51,462 nucleotides of DNA from an uncultured Bacteroidia bacterium. Lineage in GTDB: Bacteria > Bacteroidota > Bacteroidia > Bacteroidales > UBA932. Made by a program: the position numbers and the translations under genes. The notes below the pieces were generated by a model that saw only the letters and a program-made list of their open reading frames with translations, made no database searches and was not told the origin of the DNA. Below are positions 41,028 through 49,362 of this stretch, one piece after another; positions within the stretch are counted from its first letter, which is position 1, and each line of letters starts with the position of its first letter. The DNA lies in assembly GCA_902778855.1 (NCBI GenBank), contig CACYZM010000008.1:1-51462 (forward strand). The letters are read 5' to 3'.

Positions 41028-42587
41028 TTAATAACCGGGGTTCTGCTTGAGTTCGAATTCGCCCGTACCGGCGGTACGGCTCAGTTCGCTCTGCGGAATC
41101 GGGAGATACTTGTCCTTGGAAGGATCGAAGGTACGGACACTCTGGAACTCGACATCGTTCTCGGTGAGCACGCTGGCGGCGTCACCCCAGCGGATGAGGT
41201 CCCAGAAACGCATGCCCTCGCCCACGAACTCCTTGCGGCGTTCGGACTTGAGGTTTTCGGCGGTCAAGGGGATGGAACCCAGACCGGCGCGGGCGCGGAT
41301 CTGATCGAAGCAATCCTGGGCGGAAACACCGCCGGCAGGCGCGGCTCCCTGCAGGCCGACGAGCTCGGCGTAGTTGAGCAGCGTCTCGGCGTAGCGGAAG
41401 AGGATCAGGTTGTTCGGATAGTTGAGGTCCACGGTGCCGATCGGCGAACGGAGCGCCGTACGGGCGGCATACTTCTTCTGGAAGAGGCCGGTGTTCTGGA
41501 AACGCGGGCCGTAGGTGCCGTCGGCGAACTTGTTGATGGAACCTTCGCGGCGGACGTCGCCTTCCTCATACATATCCCAGGTGGCCTTGCGGACCGGGCC
41601 GAAGCCCCAGCCGCCGCAGAACACGGGATCGCTGAGTTCGTTGGGCGAGATGTAGGCCGGCAGGTTGGTACCGCAGCCGGTCCAGGCGCTGCCCCAGTCA
41701 CGCTTGCCATCGGAGATCTGGTTGCTCTCGAAGATCGACTCCGGGGTGAAGTCGTTCTCGTCTGCACCCGTCCAGAGGGCGTCGAAAGCGATCAGGCCGT
41801 AACGGCCGCTGGTGATGATGGCCGCCATGTTGGAGGCGACTTCACCGTACTTGGAAGCGTCGTTCTGATACATCACCACGCGGGCCTTCAGCATATAGAG
41901 GGCGGCCAGGTTGGCGCGGGCCTGCTTGGCGGTGCCGTTGGTGTACATCGGGAACTCGTCGCCGGCTTCGCCCGCGGCCTTCTCGGCGGCGGCGATATCG
42001 GTCATGATGTCCTGATAGATCTCATCGGCGGTCTTCTGACGGGCCATGAAGGGATCTTCGAGCGGCTCGGTGAAGAAAGGAATGTTGCCGAAGAGTTTCC
42101 ACAGGTGGTGGAGGTAGTAGGCGCGGAGGAAGTGGGCCTCGGCCTTGTAGCCGGCGAGCTTGCGCTTGGCGGCGTCGCTGTCGAAACCGACGGCGTTGTC
42201 GATAGCCATCAGCGTGTTGTTGGCACGGGCGATGGCGGTGTAGTAGAGCGACCAGATGCCGGTCGGGCTTTCCGAAGCGGGAATCTGGAAGAGGGACATA
42301 TGGTACATCCAGGACTGGTCGCCGGCGTCGCCGCCGCCTTTGTAGACGTCGTCGGAACGGAGGTCGGACAGCAGGAGGATGTGGTTATAGTTGTAGTTCG
42401 CGTAGGAGTCCATCAGCAGCGGCTGGTAGGTCGCCGTCAGGTAGGACAGGATCGCACTTTCGGTAGCGGCCGCGCCGGCAGCGCCCTGATGGGTCGTGTG
42501 GGACGTGAGGAATTCTTCACCGCAGCTGGTCAGAACCAGACCGGCAATCGCGACAACTGCAAAGAATCTATTGAGTTTCATATTCAT
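41028..42587 (-). CDS. SusD/RagB-family glycan-binding lipoprotein
   Basis: 519 residues. A lipoprotein signal (GLVLTSCGEEFL) is followed by the SusD tetratricopeptide scaffold and C-terminal RagB/SusD domain (ERRKEFVGEGMRFWDLIRWG). It forms the lid on the SusC channel and delivers oligosaccharides. The ATG at 42587 gives MNMKLNRF; the ATG two codons on (42581) is equally likely. It follows susC by 13 bases on the minus strand. Confidence 0.96.
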   Translation of the reverse strand: MNMKLNRFFAVVAIAGLVLTSCGEEFLTSHTTHQGAAGAAATESAILSYLTATYQPLLMDSYANYNYNHILLLSDLRSDDVYKGGGDAGDQSWMYHMSLFQIPASESPTGIWSLYYTAIARANNTLMAIDNAVGFDSDAAKRKLAGYKAEAHFLRAYYLHHLWKLFGNIPFFTEPLEDPFMARQKTADEIYQDIMTDIAAAEKAAGEAGDEFPMYTNGTAKQARANLAALYMLKARVVMYQNDASKYGEVASNMAAIITSGRYGLIAFDALWTGADENDFTPESIFESNQISDGKRDWGSAWTGCGTNLPAYISPNELSDPVFCGGWGFGPVRKATWDMYEEGDVRREGSINKFADGTYGPRFQNTGLFQKKYAARTALRSPIGTVDLNYPNNLILFRYAETLLNYAELVGLQGAAPAGGVSAQDCFDQIRARAGLGSIPLTAENLKSERRKEFVGEGMRFWDLIRWGDAASVLTENDVEFQSVRTFDPSKDKYLPIPQSELSRTAGTGEFELKQNPGY

Positions 42588-42600
42588 CAGCCTTTAAGGA

Positions 42601-45600
42601 TTAGAAAGTGATGGAAGCGCCGACCGTGATGGTACGGGCCTGCGGGTAGATGCCGCGGTCCACGCCGATGGTCGTATAGCCGTCGGAGGCCATTTCCGGG
42701 TCGAAACCTTCGTACTTCGTGAACGTGAGGAGGTTCTCACCGGCCACATACACGCGGAAGTTCTTGATGAAGATGGTCTTGAGGAGCTTGGCGGGAAGCG
42801 TGTAACCGAGCTGGGCGGTCTTCAGGCGGACAAAGGAGCCGTCTTTCACCCAGAGGTCGGAAGAACGCCAGTTCTGGTTGGGGTTGGCATTGGTCATGCG
42901 CGGAATCTTGTTCGAGGTTCCCTCGCCGATCCAGCGGTCCAGCACCCAGCCGGGACGGTTCTGCGCGGGGATGTCACCACGCATGCAGTAGTCGAAAATC
43001 TGGTTGCCGAAGGAGCCCTGGAAAAACAGGGCGGCGTCGAAGCCTTTCCAGTCGGCGGTCATGGTCAGACCCGCAGTCCAGTCGGGCATGCCTTTACCGA
43101 TCTTCGTACGGTCGTCATCATTCACATAACCGTCTTTGTTGAAGTCCACGAACCGGACGTCACCCGGCTGTGCATTGGGCTGCATCAGGCCGCCGTCCTT
43201 GTTCTTGTAGGCGAAGACCTCGTCCCAGTTCTGGAAGATGCCGTCGGTCTTCATACCATAGAAGTACGGCCAGACCTCGCCGTTGGAACCTTTCACATAG
43301 TCGCCGATACCGGAAGCACCGTTGCTTTGGTACACCGCTTCACCCGACTCGTTGCCGAGGTTGATCAGGCGGTTGCGGAGCAGGGAGGCGTTGGCGTTGA
43401 TGGAATAGTGGAAGCCGCCGACCTGGTGCTGCCAGCCGAGTTCGAACTCGTGGCCCCAGTTGCGCATGTCACCGAGGTTGGACATCGGAGCGCCCTGACC
43501 CACATAGGACGGGATCGGCTTATCCATCAGCATGCCGTTCGTACGCTTGTTGTAGAAGTCGTAGCCGAAGCTCAGCCGGTCGTTGAAGAGGCGGGCGTCG
43601 AAACCGACGTCGACCTGTTCGGATTCCTCCCAGCGGATGGTCGGGTTAGCCAGCGCGGCGGGAGAAGCGCCCGAATACATATTGCCGTAGGCGGCGCTGC
43701 CGATACCGAAGTAGTATTCCTGGCCGGTATCCATCAGCGAAGCGTAGCGGAAGTTACCGATGTTCTCGTTACCGTTGCGGCCCCAGCTGGCGCGGAGCTT
43801 GAGCTGGTTGATCCAGTCGGGACGGCCGTCACGGAACCAGGGCTCGTTGGTCACGTTCCAACCGGCGGAGACGGCCGGGAAGGTCGCCCACTTGTGGCCC
43901 GGGCCGAAACGGCTGGAACCGTCGCGGCGGATCGTGAACTCGAGCATATAGCGCTCGTCGAAGTTGTAGTCGAAGCGGAAGAAGTAGGAAGCCAGGCGCT
44001 GGTAGTCATAGCCGCCCGTGCCGCCGCTCGTGCGTTCGTCGTCGGTGCTGCCGATGGCCGAATCGATGTAGGCCATGGCCGGGTTGGTTTCCTTGAGGTT
44101 GTAGTCGGTGCCCGACACATACGTATAGGAATAGCTCATGGCCGACTGGCCGAGGACCGCCGTGAAGCTGTGGCGGCCGACCTGCTGGTTGTAGGTGAAG
44201 TAGTTTTCAACCTGCCAGCGGAGGCCTTCGTTCATCCCCATGTTGACCCAGCTGGTGAGCGTCTGGTTCATCGAGCTCTTGTACTGCTCGAAACCGTAGC
44301 CACGGTTGCGCCAGAACGACAGGTCGGTGCCGAAGCTGCTCTTGAACTTCAGGAACGGGAGGATCTGCAGTTCCGCACCGAAGTTGGTCACGAACTTATG
44401 GGTCTTGTAGAGGGTGTTCGAGGGGGTGTCGAGGTTGGCCACCGGGTTGGTGAGTTCCTGGTAGCCCGTCGGCGGCAGCGAGTAGACGCGGCCGTCGGCG
44501 GCGACGATGGCGGTCGGATGCTCAGCCAGGATGCGGGCGGCCGTCGCCTCGTCGGCGAACACCGGAATCGCGGGATTGAAGCCCACGGCGGAACCCAGCA
44601 CCGAACCGAACTCGGAGTTCGTGGTGATGCCGGTCGCGTTGATGTTGGAGTAGGCGATGTTCGCCGACAGCGTGAGCTTGTTCAGGAAGTTGCGCTCCTT
44701 CGTCTCAAAAGGAATATAGGTATTGTTGGAGCGGAGGGAGAGGCGGTCGTAGTTGGACTTGCCGTAGTTGCCGCCCACGATACCGTCCTGCTTGAAGTAA
44801 CCGACGGAGACGAAATACGTGGCTTTGTCAGTACCGCCGCTCACGGACAGCTGGTGCTGCATGATGGGCGCATTATAATAGAAGGTCTCGTCCTGCCAGT
44901 CGGTGCCGACACCGGCGGCGGCGATTTCAGCTGCGGAGTAGAGCGGAGCGCCGCCGTCGTTGATGCGGGCTTCGTTCATGATCACCATATATTCCTTGGC
45001 ATTGAGGACTTCCTTCTTGCGCCAGGGATTCTGCCAGCCGTAGCTGCCGTTGTAGTTGATGGTGGCCTGTCCCTTGTCGCCGTTGCGGGTCGTCACGAGG
45101 ACGACGCCGTTGGCGGCGCGGGCGCCGTAGATGGCGGCGGAAGCCGCATCCTTCAGAATCTCAACCGACTGGATGTCGTTGGGGTTCAGGTAGTCGATAC
45201 CGCCGTCGACCGGCATGCCGTCCACGATGTAGAGCGGATCGGAGTTGTTCACGGAACCGATACCGCGGATCTTGATCTGCGAACCGGAACCCGGCTGGCC
45301 GGAAGCCTGGGTGATCTGGACACCGGAGACTTTGCCTTTGATGGCGTCGTTGACGGTAGAGGCGCGCACCTTGTTGAGGGCATCGCCGTCCACTTTGGAG
45401 ATGGATGCGGTCACGACGCTCTTCTTCTGGACACCGTAACCGACCACGACCGTCTCGTCGAGCATCTCCATGTCATCCTCGAGGATGATTTCCAGATGCT
45501 GGGCCTGCGAGACCGTGACAGTCCGGGTCACATAGCCGATGCAGGATACTTCCAGCGTGGCGCCCGCGGGTACGCGAAGGGTGAAGTCACCGTCCACGCC

Positions 45601-45756
45601 TGCGGCTGTGCCGTTGCTGGTTCCCTGCTCAACTACGAAAGCGCCGACAATCGGCTGGCGCGCTCCGTCGAGAACGACACCCGTTACGGTGATGTTCTGC
45701 GCGAAGGCCGCCAGGGTCAATCCTAATGCAAGGATCAATGCAGCTAATCTTTTCAT
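42601..45756 (-). CDS. SusC/RagA-family TonB-linked outer-membrane transporter
   Basis: 1051 residues. A signal peptide (to FAQ) is followed by the N-terminal carboxypeptidase-like domain (about 22-105, with GVVLDGARQPIVGAFV and VDGDFTLRVPAG). The TonB box region is DETVVVGYGVQKK. The plug has PLYIVDGMPVDGG and SVEILKDAASAAIYGARAANG, and a 22-strand barrel ends ITVGASITF. It imports beta-glucan oligosaccharides together with SusD. It is the first gene of the eight-gene locus apart from the regulator. Confidence 0.97.
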   Translation of the reverse strand: MKRLAALILALGLTLAAFAQNITVTGVVLDGARQPIVGAFVVEQGTSNGTAAGVDGDFTLRVPAGATLEVSCIGYVTRTVTVSQAQHLEIILEDDMEMLDETVVVGYGVQKKSVVTASISKVDGDALNKVRASTVNDAIKGKVSGVQITQASGQPGSGSQIKIRGIGSVNNSDPLYIVDGMPVDGGIDYLNPNDIQSVEILKDAASAAIYGARAANGVVLVTTRNGDKGQATINYNGSYGWQNPWRKKEVLNAKEYMVIMNEARINDGGAPLYSAAEIAAAGVGTDWQDETFYYNAPIMQHQLSVSGGTDKATYFVSVGYFKQDGIVGGNYGKSNYDRLSLRSNNTYIPFETKERNFLNKLTLSANIAYSNINATGITTNSEFGSVLGSAVGFNPAIPVFADEATAARILAEHPTAIVAADGRVYSLPPTGYQELTNPVANLDTPSNTLYKTHKFVTNFGAELQILPFLKFKSSFGTDLSFWRNRGYGFEQYKSSMNQTLTSWVNMGMNEGLRWQVENYFTYNQQVGRHSFTAVLGQSAMSYSYTYVSGTDYNLKETNPAMAYIDSAIGSTDDERTSGGTGGYDYQRLASYFFRFDYNFDERYMLEFTIRRDGSSRFGPGHKWATFPAVSAGWNVTNEPWFRDGRPDWINQLKLRASWGRNGNENIGNFRYASLMDTGQEYYFGIGSAAYGNMYSGASPAALANPTIRWEESEQVDVGFDARLFNDRLSFGYDFYNKRTNGMLMDKPIPSYVGQGAPMSNLGDMRNWGHEFELGWQHQVGGFHYSINANASLLRNRLINLGNESGEAVYQSNGASGIGDYVKGSNGEVWPYFYGMKTDGIFQNWDEVFAYKNKDGGLMQPNAQPGDVRFVDFNKDGYVNDDDRTKIGKGMPDWTAGLTMTADWKGFDAALFFQGSFGNQIFDYCMRGDIPAQNRPGWVLDRWIGEGTSNKIPRMTNANPNQNWRSSDLWVKDGSFVRLKTAQLGYTLPAKLLKTIFIKNFRVYVAGENLLTFTKYEGFDPEMASDGYTTIGVDRGIYPQARTITVGASITF

Positions 45757-45824
45757 ACGATTAATGAATTAGTTGGGCGTTTTTTGTTAAATAATTGATC
45801 GTAAAACTGATTATTCACTTCAAT

Positions 45825-45849
45825 TTGACAAGTCGTCAATACAAAATTA
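45825..45849 (-). promoter_or_regulatory. susC promoter box with adjacent short palindrome
   Basis: On the minus strand TAATTTTG (45849-45842) matches TAnnTTTG and would start transcription about 80 bases ahead of susC. No TTTG lies at the expected distance upstream, as is common for activator-dependent promoters. A small palindrome TTGAC-N5-GTCAA (45825-45839) covers the expected start site. The remaining DNA between susC and the regulator (45757-45980) holds no gene. Confidence 0.55.
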
Positions 45850-45885
45850 GACAGATTATCAACCCCTCGCGCACGCAAGAAAATA

Positions 45886-45932
45886 AAAGTAGTGGAATAG
45901 AAAAGTCAACCGACTGTTTTACAGCCGGTTGA
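45886..45932 (-). terminator. Terminator after the DUF6377 regulator
   Basis: TCAACCGACTG (45906-45916) pairs with CAGCCGGTTGA (45922-45932) over 11 bp with one mismatch and a 5-base loop. On the minus strand a T-rich CTTTTCTATT follows. It separates the regulator from the susC promoter. Confidence 0.7.
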
Positions 45933-45980
45933 TTCTTAACATAGGGCAGGAAAAAGTAGTGATTGAGGAAAGCGGAAACG

Positions 45981-47618
45981 CTACTTTCCGATCCTTTTCA
46001 CGCAATCTTCGAACGTGTCGCGGTCCACGGCCGCCTGATTCTTGACGGCGACCTTATAATTATAGATCGTGCTGAGGGAATAGTCGAGCATCGAGGCGAT
46101 GCGCTTCGAATCGTCCACGCCCAGCCGGATCAACGCGAAGATGCGCAGTTCCGTGGTCAGCCTTCCTTCCGGCGGACAGATGCGGGCTTCCTCCTTGAGG
46201 AGTTCATTGAAACGGTCCACGAAGTCCGGATACATCGCCAGGAAGGTTGTGTCGAAGGTGCGGTAGAACTCTTCGCGCGCTTTCTCAGAACGCTCGGAGA
46301 AGGCCGCATCCTTGAGCAGGAGGTCCGCCCTGCCCCGCTTGACCAGATTGCGCAGCCGGTTGTCTTCCGCCCGGAACGAATGGATCTGCCCGGAGAAGTT
46401 CTCCAGGAACGAAACGATGAACCCTTCCTTCACCTTGTCGGCATTGGAGATCTCGCGGTTGAGCACGTTCAGCCGCTCGTTCGCCTCCGTCAGACGGGCG
46501 TTGCTTTCTTCCAGCCGCTGCCGCAGTTGGGTAAGCTTCCGGGAACGGGATACGTAGAACCAGGTAACCACTGACAGCGCGACAGCCAACAGACCGAGCA
46601 GGATGGCCGCGATGTCGGCCAGTTTCTGCATCTGCGCCTGCCGGCCGGCGTAGGCGTCCTGCACTTCGATCAGGAAGCGGGAAATCTGCCAGGGCCGGAG
46701 TTTGGCATTGTAGAACAGGGCGTCTTCCTGCGCGATGCGCAGATAGCGGAACGAGCGGTCCACGTCGGCCGGCAGGATGCTCTGGGCGACCATCGTCAGC
46801 GACGCGTAGTCCTTGACGGCATTGATCAGGTCGCTCTCCGCGGAGCGCACGAGCCAGGCCATGCGCTCGGAAGAATTCCCCATCCGGTCGGCGATGTCGG
46901 CCAGATAGAAAGCGTAGATGGCGTAGGCGTGTTCTTCCGGACGGGTGCCGGCCAACAGCAAGTGGCCGACGCTGTCGGCCTGCGCATACCGGCCTTGCGC
47001 AAAGAGTTCGTCGCGAAGGATATTGCGCCAGGTTTCGGAATCGCGGGGAATGCGTTCATACAGGATCGGACGGAAAGACGCCGCATCCGCGATCCGCAAC
47101 TGCTCCACCATCCCGGAATTGCCCGCCAGGTCGAGGCTGAAATCGTAGAGCGCCAGCAGGTATTCCGTCATCAGCGCGGGCGTCAGCGAAGCCGTATCGA
47201 TCTGCTGATAGAGCAGGTTGTAGGCTTCCATATAGCTGCCGGCCTTGGCGTACAGATGACCCAGCCGGATGGAGGCCTCATTGAAGCGGTCGCGGTCTCT
47301 CAACCGTTCGGCGGCGATTTCCTGACAGTGTTTGAGGTAATGCTGCGTCGAGTCGAAACTAAAGGAGAAATAGGCGTCGGCGATGCTCATCTCCGTCTCG
47401 AAACGCAGCGCCGGATCGGAAATGGACTGGGCCATCTTCCGGAGCGCCTCCATCTGGTCGAGCTTGTGGGCCACATAGACCTCGCGGGCGGAGACATAGC
47501 CGTCCAGTTCGGTAAGCAACTGGCGCGTGGACCGGTCCAAAACGGCCGTACGGCCGCAAGCGCAGGAAAGCGCCAGGGCGGCCAACGACAACAGTATGAG
47601 GATTCGGCCCCGTCTCAT
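45981..47618 (-). CDS. DUF6377-type membrane regulator of the utilisation locus
   Basis: 545 residues. An N-terminal signal or anchor (ILILLSLAALALSC) is followed by a tetratricopeptide-like helical region (about 30-330) with ALRFETEMSIADAYF and RLGHLYAKAGSYMEAYNLL. One membrane segment (about 337-358) leads to a coiled coil (LTEANERLNVLNREI). The C-terminal DUF6377 part ends in a LuxR-like helix-turn-helix (LGVDDSKRIASMLDYSLSTIYNYK). Such one-protein sensors couple periplasmic signals to DNA in Bacteroidota, as SusR does. It lies directly upstream of susC and probably activates it. The ligand is inferred to be a beta-glucan fragment. Confidence 0.88.
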   Translation of the reverse strand: MRRGRILILLSLAALALSCACGRTAVLDRSTRQLLTELDGYVSAREVYVAHKLDQMEALRKMAQSISDPALRFETEMSIADAYFSFSFDSTQHYLKHCQEIAAERLRDRDRFNEASIRLGHLYAKAGSYMEAYNLLYQQIDTASLTPALMTEYLLALYDFSLDLAGNSGMVEQLRIADAASFRPILYERIPRDSETWRNILRDELFAQGRYAQADSVGHLLLAGTRPEEHAYAIYAFYLADIADRMGNSSERMAWLVRSAESDLINAVKDYASLTMVAQSILPADVDRSFRYLRIAQEDALFYNAKLRPWQISRFLIEVQDAYAGRQAQMQKLADIAAILLGLLAVALSVVTWFYVSRSRKLTQLRQRLEESNARLTEANERLNVLNREISNADKVKEGFIVSFLENFSGQIHSFRAEDNRLRNLVKRGRADLLLKDAAFSERSEKAREEFYRTFDTTFLAMYPDFVDRFNELLKEEARICPPEGRLTTELRIFALIRLGVDDSKRIASMLDYSLSTIYNYKVAVKNQAAVDRDTFEDCVKRIGK

Positions 47619-47646
47619 ACCGTAAAGTTACAAAAAAAACTGATAC

Positions 47647-48951
47647 TCAGCAGCCTTTCGAAGTCATGATGCGCAGCACCATCTCGTCGGTGATGCACAT
47701 CGCGTCGGCGCCGATGGCGGTCAGGTTGTGGATGGAGCGGTCGATATCGTCGTCCACGATGCCTTCCTGCGAAGTGACGCACTTGCCTTCCATCGCCAGC
47801 AGGGCGGAAAGGATGGCCGTCGAAACGCCGGAAGTGAGTTTCAGCGAGCACGACGGCTTCGCGCCGTCGCAGATCATGCCCGTGAGGTTGGCCACCATAT
47901 TCTTGACGGCCGCGCAGCAACGCGCATAATCGCCGCCCATCAGATAGGTCACGCCCACACTGCTGCCGGTACTCGCCACCACGCAGCCGCACAGGGCCGA
48001 AAGCTTGCCCAACGACTGTTTGATGTAGATGGCGGTCAGGTGGCTCAGCGTCAGGGCCCGGATCAGTTCTTCTTCCGTATTCTCGTTTTCCTCGGCATAG
48101 ACGCACACCGGGTTGGTGGCGCAGATGCCCTGGTTGCCGCTGCCGGAGTTGCTCATCACGGGGATCATCGCACCGCCCATCCGGGCGTCGCAAGCGGCGG
48201 CCGTGCGGGCGATCATCCGGGAATAGATGCTGTCGCCCAGGATGCCCTTGGCGAGCGGCCGGTCGATGCTCTTGCCCAGGTTGTGCCCGTAGTTGCCCTT
48301 GAGGGCTTCGCGGGCCGCACGCATATTGTATTCCTTGGTTTCGAGGATAAAGCGGATTTCGTCAAGCGGCGCCGTGGTGGCGAAGTCGTAGACGAGTTTC
48401 AGGTTCAGGGCGATGTCCGCATCGTCCGCATTGCCGGTGTCGGCGCAGGAAGGCAGAATCTTCTGCAGCGTCGCATCGTCGAGCCGCCCGTCGGCCACGT
48501 GGATGAAGCCTGTGTGGCTGCGGGCGATGACGGCCGTGGCCTGGCGGTCGCCAGCAGAGGCGATGATCTCGATATACAGTTTTTCCGTAATCCCTTTCTT
48601 CAGCTGGATGTCGATGCGGTTCTCCGAGACATACTGTTTTCCTTCCGCGAGCGTTTCGGGCGTCAGGTCGCGCAGCACTTCGAGACGGTATTCGCTCTTG
48701 CCGATGAGCGCGCCCAGGGCGATGGCGATCGGCAGGCCGGTCATTCCCGTGCCGGGGATGCCCACGCCCATCGCGTTCTTGAGGATGTTCGCGCTCAGCA
48801 GCGCTTCGATCTTTTCGGGCTGGCAGCCCAGCTGCTCGACGGCGCGGGCCGTACACAGGGCGACAGCCATAGGTTCGGTGCAGCCGATGGCCGGCACCAC
48901 TTCCTTGTGAATCAGCGCAAGGATACGTTCTCGAATATGCGGATCGATCAT
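47647..48951 (-). CDS. cyuA: L-cysteine desulfidase/UPF0597 family protein
   Basis: 434 residues of the CyuA (YhaM)/serine dehydratase-alpha-like family. Conserved cysteines for a [4Fe-4S] cluster lie in PAIGCTEP, LCGCVVASTG and CDGAKPSC. NSGSGNQG and GIPGTGMTGLPIA are further family marks. It likely degrades L-cysteine to pyruvate, ammonia and sulfide. It is the first of two minus-strand genes, with 28 bases before the regulator, and may be co-transcribed with it. The upstream region has only an imperfect box (TTATTTTG, 48986-48979). Confidence 0.92.
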   Translation of the reverse strand: MIDPHIRERILALIHKEVVPAIGCTEPMAVALCTARAVEQLGCQPEKIEALLSANILKNAMGVGIPGTGMTGLPIAIALGALIGKSEYRLEVLRDLTPETLAEGKQYVSENRIDIQLKKGITEKLYIEIIASAGDRQATAVIARSHTGFIHVADGRLDDATLQKILPSCADTGNADDADIALNLKLVYDFATTAPLDEIRFILETKEYNMRAAREALKGNYGHNLGKSIDRPLAKGILGDSIYSRMIARTAAACDARMGGAMIPVMSNSGSGNQGICATNPVCVYAEENENTEEELIRALTLSHLTAIYIKQSLGKLSALCGCVVASTGSSVGVTYLMGGDYARCCAAVKNMVANLTGMICDGAKPSCSLKLTSGVSTAILSALLAMEGKCVTSQEGIVDDDIDRSIHNLTAIGADAMCITDEMVLRIMTSKGC

Positions 48952-49022
48952 TTCAGTACGTTTTGAACATTAAATATACAAAATAAACGGCCGTTTCCCG
49001 TATCACCCACGGAAAAAAAATG

Positions 49023-49030
49023 TAAATTTG
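49023..49030 (+). promoter_or_regulatory. Promoter box of the EF-hand/LEA-like gene
   Basis: TAAATTTG matches TAnnTTTG, 26 bases before the ATG at 49057. No TTTG is seen 18-21 bases upstream. Confidence 0.65.
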
Positions 49031-49056
49031 TCCAAACGATTCAAAACCCTACTGCT

Positions 49057-49359
49057 ATGTGTGAAGAAACCCCCAAGGATCCCAGAGATCTCAACGGTGA
49101 CGGCAAAGTGACGCTCTCCGAGAAAATCCAGTACAAGGCCGACCAGGCGAAAGACAAGATCGAAGCCGCGCTGAAAGACGCCAAGGAGGATGCCAAGGAA
49201 CTCTACGCCAAGGCTTCCGTGAAAGCCAAAGAGTTTGGCGAAAAAGCGAGCGAGAAGTCCAAAGAGGTCGTCGAGAAAGCCAAGGACGTCTATGCGGACG
49301 CTTCCGCCAAAGCCAAGGAAAAAATCGACGACTTCAAGAACAAGGAAAAGAAAGCCTAG
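49057..49359 (+). CDS. Small EF-hand plus LEA-like helical protein
   Basis: 100 residues with no signal peptide. Residues 11-22 (DLNGDGKVTLSE) form a complete EF-hand/dockerin-type calcium loop, with ligands at D11, N13, D15, K17 backbone and E22. The rest is a long amphipathic Lys-Ala-Glu helix with 11-residue-like repeats (KAKEFGEKASEKSKEVVEKAKD, in part), as in LEA and YtxH-like stress proteins. A role in stress protection or membrane/nucleoid association is possible; none is shown. It is monocistronic and convergent with the fucosidase gene four bases away. Confidence 0.8.
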   Translation: MCEETPKDPRDLNGDGKVTLSEKIQYKADQAKDKIEAALKDAKEDAKELYAKASVKAKEFGEKASEKSKEVVEKAKDVYADASAKAKEKIDDFKNKEKKA

Positions 49360-49362
49360 CCC

